A stretch of DNA of 37,828 nucleotides from Bacteroidales bacterium UBA3143. GTDB taxonomy: Bacteria > Bacteroidota > Bacteroidia > Bacteroidales > Dysgonomonadaceae. Where the stretch lies: positions 1 to 37,828 of the forward strand of contig DEZB01000042.1 of assembly GCA_002364735.1 (NCBI GenBank). Reading direction: 5' to 3'. Positions 1 through 6,814 of the stretch are shown in pieces; the stretch's first letter is position 1; every line of letters begins with the position of its first letter. The position numbers and the translations under genes are program-made. A model generated the notes under the pieces. It was not told the origin of the DNA, made no database searches, and worked only from the letters and a program-made list of their open reading frames with translations.

Positions 1-1
1 A

Positions 2-88
2 CTTTTAGCGGACACTAATAATAAAAAAAAGACAGTTGCTGTGTCCACTAAAACTACGCAACTGCCCCTTGACTCTACCGAAGCTTAA
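2..88 (+). CDS. C-terminal end of an unidentified protein (partial)
   Basis: The frame starting at base 2 is open from the window edge to a TAA at 86-88 and encodes a 28-residue tail that is polar and rich in Lys, Thr and Asp (it contains the run NNKKKTVAVSTKTTQ). The stop lies only eight bases before a strong rho-independent terminator, which is the main reason to accept it as the end of a real gene entering from the left. The family cannot be identified from the tail. Low-complexity hydrophilic C-termini like this are common and carry no functional information. Confidence 0.5.
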   Translation, partial: LLADTNNKKKTVAVSTKTTQLPLDSTEA

Positions 89-96
89 CTTGAATT

Positions 97-128
97 AGCC
101 CCGTACGCCTGTTATCGGGGCTTTTTTT
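97..128 (+). terminator. Rho-independent terminator
   Basis: A perfect 7-bp stem AGCCCCG (97-103) / CGGGGCT (116-122) with a 12-base loop is followed directly by a run of T. It ends the partial gene at 2-88. On the minus strand the hairpin is not followed by a T run, so it acts in one direction only. Confidence 0.85.
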
Positions 129-286
129 ATGCCCGTACTATAACAGTGTTTTTTAAACTGCAACCACTATTAAGTAGTTAGCAACTATATTATTAACAAA
201 TTAATTGATGAATTGTTCTATTCCCCCGCTAATTGATTTGTTTTACTCTCTCCTTATTATTTTGTATCCAGAACTGTATTCAGATT

Positions 287-376
287 AAAAAAAAGATGAA
301 CAGGTGTTCGATAAGCAATCTAAAGTATCTCTTATTGTTACTATTTTGTTGCTCTTTTAATATTCTTTTTATCTTC
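287..376 (-). ncRNA. Candidate small RNA
   Basis: The promoter at 383-414 has no downstream gene. About 70 bases after the predicted start, the minus strand has a short hairpin GAACA/TGTTC (298-309) followed three bases later by eight T residues (complement of 287-294), which could end a transcript of roughly 90 bases. The stem is only four or five bp with a tiny loop, so the terminator is weak. No homology to a known RNA family is recognised. It could equally be the leader of a lost gene. Confidence 0.25.
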
Positions 377-382
377 GTAGTA

Positions 383-414
383 CAAAAGTAGTGCAAATAA
401 ATGTGCTATGCAAA
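383..414 (-). promoter_or_regulatory. Bacteroidetes-type promoter facing left
   Basis: On the minus strand a perfect -33 box TTTG (complement of 411-414) is separated by 20 bases from a perfect -7 box TACTTTTG (complement of 383-390, consensus TAnnTTTG). Transcription would begin near 376 and run toward lower coordinates, where there is no ORF. Confidence 0.6.
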
Positions 415-609
415 TATATTGTTTGCATTATTGAATACTTTTCTTGCAAAAACAGGCTAAAATGAGCGAAAAATCACCCATAATGACGAAAATGATGCGA
501 AGAATGTCGAAATAGTCTCTAAAGTAGTCAGTTTTCAAATATTAACACAACATTCATCGTCTCCGCATATTTTACTTATCAGAGATTTTTAATTTATCAG
601 AGATTTTTT

Positions 610-735
610 TTATTGAGATAAATATATCGATTGATCCTTCGGGTAATGACTTAGCAAGAACATCACCTCAATCTCAATATCAGCATTCTTAGGCAATGTT
701 CTATCCCCCTTGATAAAATTCTTATAATGCTTCAT
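610..735 (-). CDS. Small ORF containing a copy of the ridA 3' end
   Basis: A 41-codon ORF starts at ATG 735 and is preceded by AAGGAG six bases upstream, unusual in a window where few genes have such a site. Residues 13-24 read TLPKNADIEIEV, identical to RidA residues 110-121 of the gene just downstream, in the same reading frame. At DNA level 668-696 matches 1086-1114 base for base (29 identical, 34 of 36 over the wider match). The flanking residues on both sides are unrelated to RidA. It is therefore either a chimeric remnant left by recombination or a small gene with a borrowed segment. The catalytic Arg of RidA is absent, so RidA activity is not expected. Expression is unproven; the apparent ribosome site lies inside one of the hairpin repeats. 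Confidence 0.3.
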   Translation of the reverse strand: MKHYKNFIKGDRTLPKNADIEIEVMFLLSHYPKDQSIYLSQ

Positions 736-740
736 GATGC

Positions 741-1008
741 ACTCCTTACGGAGTTTTGAAATGCTGTATTCAAAGATTGCTATAATAATATCACCTCTAC
801 GAGGTTATCGTCTTGCTGTTTTTGATTGAACCTAACCTTTATAGACTCTTATATATTTTACAAAAAATCGTTATTAATGCCCATAAAGGCAGACATTATT
901 GTAGTAGACAACCTCTGATATGCTTTTAAAGCCCATAAGGGCTGACATTATTATAGTAAATAATTTATAAACGACCACCACTGAAACCCCAATTAGGGTG
1001 ACATTATT
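741..1008. repeat. Cluster of hairpin repeats with TGAYATTATTATAG tail
   Basis: Five short palindromes begin at 741, 793, 879, 931 and 986. The stems differ but each stays complementary (ACTCC/GGAGT, ACCTC/GAGGT, GCC/GGC, GCCC/GGGC, ACCC/GGGT). The last three, read on the + strand, are followed by AGACATTATTGTAG, TGACATTATTATAG and TGACATTATTTACA. The second, read on the minus strand, is followed by TGATATTATTATAG. The first is the most divergent. Start-to-start distances are 52, 86, 52 and 55 bases. Two units point left and three point right. The layout resembles a REP-type intergenic repeat cluster. It lies just past the 3' end of ridA, where the hairpins might also affect transcript ends. 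Confidence 0.65.
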
Positions 1009-1066
1009 TACAAAATAAAGATAACTTTCATTTAGAAACAATCCCTACAAAAAATTAATTTTATCC

Positions 1067-1444
1067 CTACCTCACCGCCACCACTTCAATCTCAATATCA
1101 GCATTCTTAGGCAAAGTCTTCACAGCAAAAGCAGAGCGAGCAGGAAAAGTGTCTGAGAACTGTGACGCATACACCTCATTCATATCAGCAAAATCTGCCA
1201 TGTCGGCAAGAAAGACAGTAGTTTTAACCACATTGTCCAGTGTCATATCAGCCTCTTTGAGTATGGCTTCAATGTTCTTGAATACTTGCAATGTTTGTTC
1301 TTTTATTCCACCAGGAACAAATTCGCCTGTTGTTGGGTCAATGGATAGTTGTCCTGAAAGGAACACCATACCATTTGCTTCAATGGCTTGGCTATAGGGA
1401 CCAATAGCTGCTGGAGCATTGGATGTGGAGATTGTTTTTTTCAT
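1067..1444 (-). CDS. ridA: RidA family enamine/imine deaminase
   Basis: A 125-residue protein of normal RidA (YjgF/YER057c/UK114) length. This cytosolic trimer hydrolyses reactive enamine/imine intermediates, such as 2-aminoacrylate, released by PLP enzymes including threonine dehydratase. The family hallmarks are visible: the N-terminal IGPYSQA (residues 14-20), FLSGQL (28-33), the substrate-binding Arg103 in PARSAFAV, and Glu120 in the C-terminal EIEVVAV. The gene stands alone, 196 bases after rlmB; that gap is filled with repeats. Downstream lies the hairpin cluster, and a fragment of this gene's 3' end is duplicated at 664-699. Its role fits the amino-acid genes nearby, though it is not in their operon. 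Confidence 0.95.
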   Translation of the reverse strand: MKKTISTSNAPAAIGPYSQAIEANGMVFLSGQLSIDPTTGEFVPGGIKEQTLQVFKNIEAILKEADMTLDNVVKTTVFLADMADFADMNEVYASQFSDTFPARSAFAVKTLPKNADIEIEVVAVR

Positions 1445-1467
1445 ATTTATTGTTTTTATTTGCTTCG

Positions 1468-1498
1468 CAACACACCGATTGCAAATCGGCGCGAGTTG
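1468..1498. repeat. Interrupted palindrome in the ridA leader
   Basis: An inner 6-bp perfect stem CCGATT (1475-1480) / AATCGG (1484-1489) with a 3-base loop is enclosed by an outer CAAC (1468-1471) / GTTG (1495-1498). It lies 24-54 bases upstream of the ridA start codon, so it would form in the ridA leader RNA. It may be a REP-like repeat or a regulatory hairpin. Confidence 0.45.
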
Positions 1499-1512
1499 TT
1501 ATATTTAATCAT

Positions 1513-1578
1513 CTTCTCTACCGCTCAGCTCTATGCACTGCAAAAGTCGCCTTTCGAGGGGATTTAGGGGTAGAGAAG
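1513..1578. mobile_element. MITE-like 66-bp element with 10-bp inverted ends
   Basis: CTTCTCTACC at 1513-1522 is the exact reverse complement of GGTAGAGAAG at 1569-1578, enclosing 46 bases with no coding potential. The inner part is G-rich on the + strand (CGAGGGGATTTAGGGG). No target-site duplication is evident. It may be a small non-autonomous element or an interspersed intergenic repeat. Support rests only on the inverted repeat. Confidence 0.35.
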
Positions 1579-1598
1579 CTAAAAGGTCATTAATTCAA

Positions 1599-1638
1599 TA
1601 ATTCGTAATTCGTAATTCGTAATTCGTAATTCGTAATT
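1599..1638. repeat. Heptanucleotide tandem repeat (TAATTCG)
   Basis: Five perfect copies of the 7-mer TAATTCG (1599-1633) are followed by a partial copy TAATT (1634-1638). The array ends three bases from the rlmB stop codon. It is non-coding and of a kind that changes copy number by replication slippage. Confidence 0.85.
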
Positions 1639-1640
1639 AA

Positions 1641-2378
1641 CTAACCATTTCTTTGCCTTATCACCTCATACAACATCACCCCAGCAGCCACAGACACATT
1701 GAGCGACTGAATATTGCCAAAGACAGGAAGGCGCACTAAATCGTCACTTATTTTCAACAACTCAGGTGAGATACCTTCATCTTCAGCTCCCATCAATATG
1801 GCTACAGGGTCAACATAGGTGGAGGTGGTATAATTCTCAGCAGCTTTTTCAGTAGCAGCTACTACTTTGACACCACTATTCCTAAGAAACTGAACTGCAT
1901 CACGTATATTCAACTCCCTACAAACAGGAATGGAATGCAGTGCGCCAGCAGATGTCTTGATGGCATCAGCAGTAACCCTAACACTACCCAATGCTGGAAT
2001 AACTATGGCATCTACGCCAGCCACTTCGCAAGTACGGGCTATGGCACCAAAGTTTCTTACATCGGTGATACCATCTAAAACAACTATGAAAGGATTTTTA
2101 CCTTGTTCGTATAGCAGGGGTATGATGTCTTCAATCTTTTGGTAGGTAACAGCCGACATAAAGGCAAGTACACCTTGATGGTTCTTGCGGGTGATGCGAT
2201 CAATACGCTCAAGAGGTACTTTCTGAATGGGTATTTCGTGCATAGTCAACACCTCTTGTAGCTCCTTAAACAGCTCTCCTTGGAGCTCTCTTTTCACCAA
2301 CACCCTATCAACATCTTTACCTGCTTGCACAGCCTCTATGACTGCACGAAGCCCAAAAATCATCTCTTTCTCTTTCAT
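1641..2378 (-). CDS. rlmB: 23S rRNA 2'-O-ribose methyltransferase RlmB (TrmH/SpoU family)
   Basis: A 245-residue SpoU-type methyltransferase, normal in length for RlmB, which methylates the 2'-OH of a conserved guanosine (G2251 in E. coli) in the peptidyl-transferase region of 23S rRNA using SAM. It has the N-terminal L30e-like substrate-binding domain (about residues 5-80) and the knotted SPOUT domain (about 95-245). The three family motifs are intact: NFGAIAR with Asn109 and Arg115, LMGAEDEGI (195-203), and IQSLNVSVAAGVMLYE (223-238). It starts 15 bases after recN and is probably the last gene of the cbpA-cbpM-recN-rlmB unit. A related tRNA methyltransferase is possible, but the N-terminal domain favours RlmB. 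Confidence 0.9.
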   Translation of the reverse strand: MKEKEMIFGLRAVIEAVQAGKDVDRVLVKRELQGELFKELQEVLTMHEIPIQKVPLERIDRITRKNHQGVLAFMSAVTYQKIEDIIPLLYEQGKNPFIVVLDGITDVRNFGAIARTCEVAGVDAIVIPALGSVRVTADAIKTSAGALHSIPVCRELNIRDAVQFLRNSGVKVVAATEKAAENYTTSTYVDPVAILMGAEDEGISPELLKISDDLVRLPVFGNIQSLNVSVAAGVMLYEVIRQRNG

Positions 2379-2393
2379 ATAATTATTTAGTTG

Positions 2394-4061
2394 TTATTTC
2401 TCGTAAGTTTTCAACATCACTTTGGCATTCTCCAAAGCTTGCACAGTAGTCTCAGCGCCACTTAGCATGCGAGCTATCTCTTCTATGCGTTCAGTCATTG
2501 ATAGCTTCTTAACTGTAGTGACGGTTGATTCGGTAGTATCTTCTTTGTATACATATAAATGGGCATCCCCCTTAGTTGCTATTTGTGGCAAATGCGTTAT
2601 GGCAAGCACTTGCATATTGTGGCTCAACTTGCGCATAATCAAACCCATTTTGTCAGCTATTTCACCTGATGTGCCTGTATCTACCTCATCAAATATGATG
2701 GTTGGCAAAGCAGTTGCACCAGCTACCAATGACTTAAGTGTAAGCATCAGTCGAGATATTTCTCCACCAGATGCTATTTGCGAAATAGGTTGTAGTTGTG
2801 TGTTTTTATTGGCAGAGAACATAAAGCTAATAGTGTCTTTACCAGTAGCATCCAATTGTTTCTTATCAGCAAATATGATCTGGAAACGTGCATTTGGCAT
2901 ACCCAGATAGGCCAATTGATCTACAATATTCTTTTCGATGGCTGCTACGGCTGATTTCCTTAGTTCACTTAAAACAGTTGCTTCAGCATAGACCACTTTT
3001 TCCTTATCAGTAAACTCTTTTTCTAACTCTTCAATGCGTTCATCCATCGACTCTATGTTCTGAAGCTTAGCAGCAATTTCGGTGAAAATAGCTATCAACT
3101 CCTGAACAGTAGTTACTGAATGCTTTTGCTGCAAACTGTAGATGATGCTAAGTCTATCTTCAATGAGTTGTTGTCTGTCTGGATTGAACTCAACATTCTC
3201 AAACATTCTTTCAGCCTCTTGACGTACATCTTTCATATCAATGTAGGCAGATTCAATGCGTGCTACTAAATCTTGGGATGCGGTTAGAAACTTTTGCAAT
3301 GATTTGGCTGACTCTAATGCCTGTCTTAAACCATTCTCAACACTTTGCTCCTCGCCTGACAACAGATTGGTTAGTTTGTACAATCCCGATTTAATCTCTT
3401 CTGCATGCGTAATGGTTTCTAACTCTGCTTCCAAGTCCTCCTGTTCATCAGCCGAAAGGTGTGCTTCAGACAAACTGTCATATTGAAACCTCAGGTAGTC
3501 TTCCTCCTCTTTGTTCTTCTTGGCTAATTGGTGCAAGTGGGTTAGCTCTTTTTCAACTAATCTATAAGCATGGTAATATGCACCATACTTCTGTTTCACT
3601 GCTGAGGTTTTAGCTATAGAATCTATAAGGGTTAACTGAAACAAGTTGTCATTCAACGACAGATTCTCATGCTGCGAATGTACGTCAATCAATCGGTCGC
3701 CAAGCTCTTTGAGGTGATTTAAATAAACAGGAGAGTCATTTACAAAGGCTCTTGACTTACCAGATGCCCATATTTCTCGTCTGATGATACATTCATCACC
3801 ATCATACACCATGTCATTGGCTTCAAAAAAGGGATGAAGTTCATAAACGGATATATTGAAAACACCTTCAATGGTGCATTTAGCCTCACCTTGCTTGATG
3901 TATTTATTCTCGGCTCGTTGACCCAGAATAAGTGATAGCGCACCCAATATGATTGATTTACCTGCACCCGTCTCACCAGTAATGACAGAGAATCCTTTAT
4001 CGAACTCAATTTTGAGCTCGTCTATCAATGCATAGTTGTTTATGTAGAGAGACTTTAACAT
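2394..4061 (-). CDS. recN: DNA repair protein RecN
   Basis: A 555-residue SMC-like ATPase of full RecN length, acting in the cytosol on double-strand breaks, where it tethers DNA ends for RecA-dependent repair. The Walker A motif GETGAGKS is at residues 29-36 and the ABC signature ASGGEISRLML at 430-440. The Walker B motif IIFDEVD is at 455-461, followed by TGTSGE. Between the two ATPase halves is a long heptad-rich coiled coil (about 150-370) broken by the usual hinge. It sits 55 bases after cbpM and 15 before rlmB. No SOS-type operator could be recognised by eye. The assignment is firm because the signature and Walker B arrangement are diagnostic. Confidence 0.97.
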   Translation of the reverse strand: MLKSLYINNYALIDELKIEFDKGFSVITGETGAGKSIILGALSLILGQRAENKYIKQGEAKCTIEGVFNISVYELHPFFEANDMVYDGDECIIRREIWASGKSRAFVNDSPVYLNHLKELGDRLIDVHSQHENLSLNDNLFQLTLIDSIAKTSAVKQKYGAYYHAYRLVEKELTHLHQLAKKNKEEEDYLRFQYDSLSEAHLSADEQEDLEAELETITHAEEIKSGLYKLTNLLSGEEQSVENGLRQALESAKSLQKFLTASQDLVARIESAYIDMKDVRQEAERMFENVEFNPDRQQLIEDRLSIIYSLQQKHSVTTVQELIAIFTEIAAKLQNIESMDERIEELEKEFTDKEKVVYAEATVLSELRKSAVAAIEKNIVDQLAYLGMPNARFQIIFADKKQLDATGKDTISFMFSANKNTQLQPISQIASGGEISRLMLTLKSLVAGATALPTIIFDEVDTGTSGEIADKMGLIMRKLSHNMQVLAITHLPQIATKGDAHLYVYKEDTTESTVTTVKKLSMTERIEEIARMLSGAETTVQALENAKVMLKTYEK

Positions 4062-4116
4062 AGAGGGGTTTTAAATAATTGAATTGACGATGATGTATTT
4101 TGCGCGAAAGATGAGA

Positions 4117-4413
4117 TTAGGATATTGATTTGTAAAACTTCAATTCGTGTCTTAGTTTTTCAACATCCGACTGAAGTTCGTGCACTTGTTGCAACATGTG
4201 ATGTAGGGCTTCAATACCCTCTATATTAATCTCCAACTCGTAGTACCACCTAACGAATTGTTCTATCTCTTGTAGGTAATCGTATTCAATGTATCGGTCT
4301 TCATTTTCCACTACTACTTCTATCAATCCAGAACTATGTAATGCATCCAAAAAGGTTTCTTCCACTTGGTAGATTTGCACACATTGACGGTATGTTATCT
4401 TTTCTTTGCTCAT
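4117..4413 (-). CDS. CbpM-like chaperone modulator
   Basis: A 98-residue protein resembling CbpM, the MerR-like partner that binds the J domain of CbpA and inhibits its co-chaperone and DNA-binding activity. The first ~65 residues have a MerR-type winged-helix pattern, and residues 65-95 form a predicted coiled coil (HHMLQQVHELQSDVEKLR). The strongest evidence is context: its start codon overlaps the cbpA stop by four bases (ATGA), so the two are translationally coupled and made together. It lacks the effector-binding domain of true MerR regulators. The sequence is divergent from E. coli CbpM, so the name rests partly on gene pairing. Confidence 0.8.
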   Translation of the reverse strand: MSKEKITYRQCVQIYQVEETFLDALHSSGLIEVVVENEDRYIEYDYLQEIEQFVRWYYELEINIEGIEALHHMLQQVHELQSDVEKLRHELKFYKSIS

Positions 4414-5333
4414 TGTTTGTTCAAGTTAGATAATTGCGTAAATAACTCCTTCTCCTTATCGGTTAGCTTTTCGGGCAGTTTCACCTTAAAGGTAACATAT
4501 AAATCACCAAACTTACCTTCTTTTTTATAACGTGGGAAACCTTTTCCTCTTAATCGAACAGTGGTATCTTGCTGTGTATGTGGAGGAATTGGAAATTTGA
4601 CCTTACCAGTTAATGTTTCAATCATAATTTCGCCTCCCAATATAGCAGTATATAGATCTATATCAATTTGTTTATAGAGGTCATCACCTTTACGTTTAAA
4701 GATGGGGTCTTCAGGAATATTAAAAGTGATGTATAAATCGCCACTTGGGCCATTATTAATACCTGGTTGTCCGTAACCTGACAGTTTAATCTTCTGACCA
4801 TCACTTATTCCTGCAGGAATGGTGATGCGTACATTCTTACCATTAATAGTAAGGGTTTGTTGATGGGTAGTCATAGCTTGACGGAGCGTCAATTCCAATT
4901 CAGCATTGTAATCTTGCCCTTTAAACTTAGCACCACCTCGTCGAGAACCTTGAGAAAATCCACCTCCAAACATAGAATGAAAAAAATCAGAAAAATCATC
5001 ACCACCAAAATCTCCTCCAAAACCTTCCGTACCTGAATAATAAGATTGTGAACCTTGGTATTGTCTTTGTGACTGCTGAGCACGCTGTGCTTGTTCAAAC
5101 TCATCTCCATGCTTCCAGTTCTCTCCATACTTATCGTACTTCTGTCTTTTTTCAGGATCGCTCAACACCTCATTGGCTTCATTTATTTCTTGAAACTTTT
5201 TCTGTGCCTCTTTATTATTCGGATTCAAGTCAGGATGATACTTCCTTGCCAGTTTTCTATAAGCCTTTTTCACATCGTCTGTAGACGCACCTTTGCTTAG
5301 CCCCAGCACTTTATAATAATCTATGTATGCCAT
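4410..5333 (-). CDS. cbpA: DnaJ-class co-chaperone CbpA
   Basis: A 307-residue class B J-domain protein that stimulates DnaK ATPase and delivers unfolded proteins. The J domain covers residues 1-70 with the essential HPD at 33-35. A Gly/Phe-rich linker follows (about 100-138, with GGDFGGDDFSDFFHSMFGGG), then two beta-rich C-terminal substrate domains (about 145-300). The CxxCxGxG zinc-finger repeats of DnaJ proper are missing, which separates it from dnaJ. The next gene encodes the likely CbpM partner, with a 4-base overlap. A TAAATTTG promoter box lies 35 bases upstream, so this gene probably opens the cbpA-cbpM-recN-rlmB transcript. Confidence 0.93.
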   Translation of the reverse strand: MAYIDYYKVLGLSKGASTDDVKKAYRKLARKYHPDLNPNNKEAQKKFQEINEANEVLSDPEKRQKYDKYGENWKHGDEFEQAQRAQQSQRQYQGSQSYYSGTEGFGGDFGGDDFSDFFHSMFGGGFSQGSRRGGAKFKGQDYNAELELTLRQAMTTHQQTLTINGKNVRITIPAGISDGQKIKLSGYGQPGINNGPSGDLYITFNIPEDPIFKRKGDDLYKQIDIDLYTAILGGEIMIETLTGKVKFPIPPHTQQDTTVRLRGKGFPRYKKEGKFGDLYVTFKVKLPEKLTDKEKELFTQLSNLNKQ

Positions 5334-5367
5334 TAATCGGTTTCTGTTTAAATTACTATTATCCTTA

Positions 5368-5398
5368 CAAATTTAATAAAATAATATTGGTTATCATA
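5368..5398 (-). promoter_or_regulatory. Putative promoter of the cbpA operon
   Basis: On the minus strand TAAATTTG (complement of 5368-5375) matches the -7 consensus TAnnTTTG. A TATG, one base off TTTG, lies 19 bases upstream as a -33 box. The leader to the cbpA ATG would be short, under 35 bases. Confidence 0.5.
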
Positions 5399-5480
5399 GA
5401 ATGGGAGAAAATTACTAATGACGAATTAATAATTATGAATGAGGAATGAATGAGAATAGTGAATACTGACAAGTGAGCAG

Positions 5481-5541
5481 TAATTAGTAATTACTAATTA
5501 CTAATTACCTCATACCCCATACCTCTCACCTCTCACCTCAC
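5481..5541. repeat. Heptanucleotide repeats in the proA-cbpA gap
   Basis: Four head-to-tail heptamers TAATTAG/TAATTAC fill 5481-5508, and three more of a different sequence, ACCTCTC, ACCTCTC and ACCTCAC, fill 5521-5541. The gap between the proA stop and the cbpA start is otherwise AT-rich and non-coding. The first unit shares the TAATT core with the array at 1599-1638. Confidence 0.75.
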
Positions 5542-5550
5542 GCCTTCCCT

Positions 5551-6801
5551 TCAAACAGGTCTTACCTGCCCATCCCCTTCAACAATCCACTTATAACTGG
5601 TTAGCTCCTCTAAGCCCATTGGACCTCGTGCATGCAATTTTTGATTACTAATACCTATTTCAGCCCCTAATCCAAACTGTGCGCCATCCGTAAATGCAGT
5701 AGAAGCATTAGAATATACAGAAGAAGCATCCACCATTCTTTGAAACTTCTTAATAGCTTCGGCATCTTCAGAAATAATGGCTTCGCTATGTTTAGAACCA
5801 TACTCAGCAATATGAGCCAGAGCCTCCTCAAAACTTGCAACAGTTTTAACAGCCATTTCTAATGCTAAAAACTCAGTTCCAAACGAATCGATTGTAGCTT
5901 CTTGCAACAACTCATTGGGATAGGTTCCTTTTATTTTATTGAACGATTTTTCATCTGCATGAATCAACACATTCTTAGAAGCTAATTTATTTGTTATAGT
6001 AGGAAGATCACTTAAACGACTTTCATGAATAACTAAACACTCAAGCGTGTTACACACAGCAGGTCTGCGAGTTTTTGCATTGAATATAATGTCACTACCT
6101 TTTTCAATATCTCCCATTTCATCGAAATAGGTGTGACATACCCCTACCCCTGTTTCAATTACTGGAATTGTAGCATTGGTACGCACAAAATCAATTAAGC
6201 TTTGACTACCACGAGGTATTATCAAATCGATATAACCTCTTGCTGTGAGCATCTCATGCGTATCTTCACGTCCAGTGGGCAACAATGTCACAATGTTCTC
6301 ATCGAGTTTAAATTGCTTCAATACCTTTTTAATAATAGATACAGTAGCCATATTTGAATAATTTGCATCACTCCCACCCTTCAATACACAAGCATTGCCA
6401 GATTTGAAGCACAATGCAAACACATCAAAAGTTACATTTGGTCGAGCTTCATAAATCACTCCAATTACACCAAATGGAACAGTAACTTTCTTTATTCTCA
6501 ACCCATTCGGACGTGCCTCTTCTTTTAGTATCCTCCCTATTGGACTTGGCAGACTTGCCACACTTTCCATATCAGCAGCAATGCCTTCAATACGTTCTTT
6601 GGTAAGTTTCAAACGATCGTATTTTGGATCAGTTGAATCCATTTGCTCCAAGTCTTTTTTGTTTTCTTGAAGAATGAAGTCACTGTTAATACGTGTTTGT
6701 TTGGCTAATTCCATTAAAACACTTTGTATTGTGTCGCCCTCCAACATATTAAGTTCTCGTGAGGCTATAAGTGCGTTATGCAGTTGTTGTTCTATTTTCA
6801 T
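5551..6801 (-). CDS. proA: Glutamate-5-semialdehyde dehydrogenase (gamma-glutamyl phosphate reductase)
   Basis: A 416-residue cytosolic enzyme of standard ProA length. It catalyses the second step of proline synthesis, NADPH-dependent reduction of gamma-glutamyl phosphate to glutamate semialdehyde. It has the aldehyde-dehydrogenase fold, with the conserved PFGVIGVIYEARPNVT segment (109-124), the cofactor loop KSGNACVLKGGSDA (133-146) and the catalytic thiol Cys250 in RRPAVCNTLE. It follows proB by 13 bases and is the last gene of apgM-thrC-proC-proB-proA. All three proline enzymes are adjacent, so flux from glutamate is co-expressed. No terminator was found immediately downstream; the gap holds heptamer repeats. 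Confidence 0.97.
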   Translation of the reverse strand: MKIEQQLHNALIASRELNMLEGDTIQSVLMELAKQTRINSDFILQENKKDLEQMDSTDPKYDRLKLTKERIEGIAADMESVASLPSPIGRILKEEARPNGLRIKKVTVPFGVIGVIYEARPNVTFDVFALCFKSGNACVLKGGSDANYSNMATVSIIKKVLKQFKLDENIVTLLPTGREDTHEMLTARGYIDLIIPRGSQSLIDFVRTNATIPVIETGVGVCHTYFDEMGDIEKGSDIIFNAKTRRPAVCNTLECLVIHESRLSDLPTITNKLASKNVLIHADEKSFNKIKGTYPNELLQEATIDSFGTEFLALEMAVKTVASFEEALAHIAEYGSKHSEAIISEDAEAIKKFQRMVDASSVYSNASTAFTDGAQFGLGAEIGISNQKLHARGPMGLEELTSYKWIVEGDGQVRPV

Positions 6802-6814
6802 ATTCCTAAAGTAT

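Larger units (their letters stand above)
129..1066. other. Long repeat-rich intergenic region
   Basis: Nearly 940 bases without a conventional gene. It is very AT-rich in its left half. It holds a minus-strand promoter and weak terminator (287-414), a direct repeat TTATCAGAGATTTTT at 577-591 and 595-609, a 41-codon ORF with a ridA fragment (610-735), and a cluster of about five short hairpins (741-1008). No tRNA or long ORF was seen. The region reads like a place where mobile or repetitive elements have accumulated and decayed. Confidence 0.7.

Noticed and set aside
97..128. Bidirectional terminator
   Set aside because: On the minus strand the hairpin is followed by TAATTCAAG, not a T run.
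462..515. 17-codon methionine-rich ORF in the left intergenic region
   Set aside because: Too short, no clear ribosome site and no relatives recognised; chance is a sufficient explanation.
739..1010. CRISPR array at the hairpin cluster
   Set aside because: Spacing of about 52 bases is CRISPR-like, but the repeats are not identical, the orientation flips within the cluster, and no cas genes are near.
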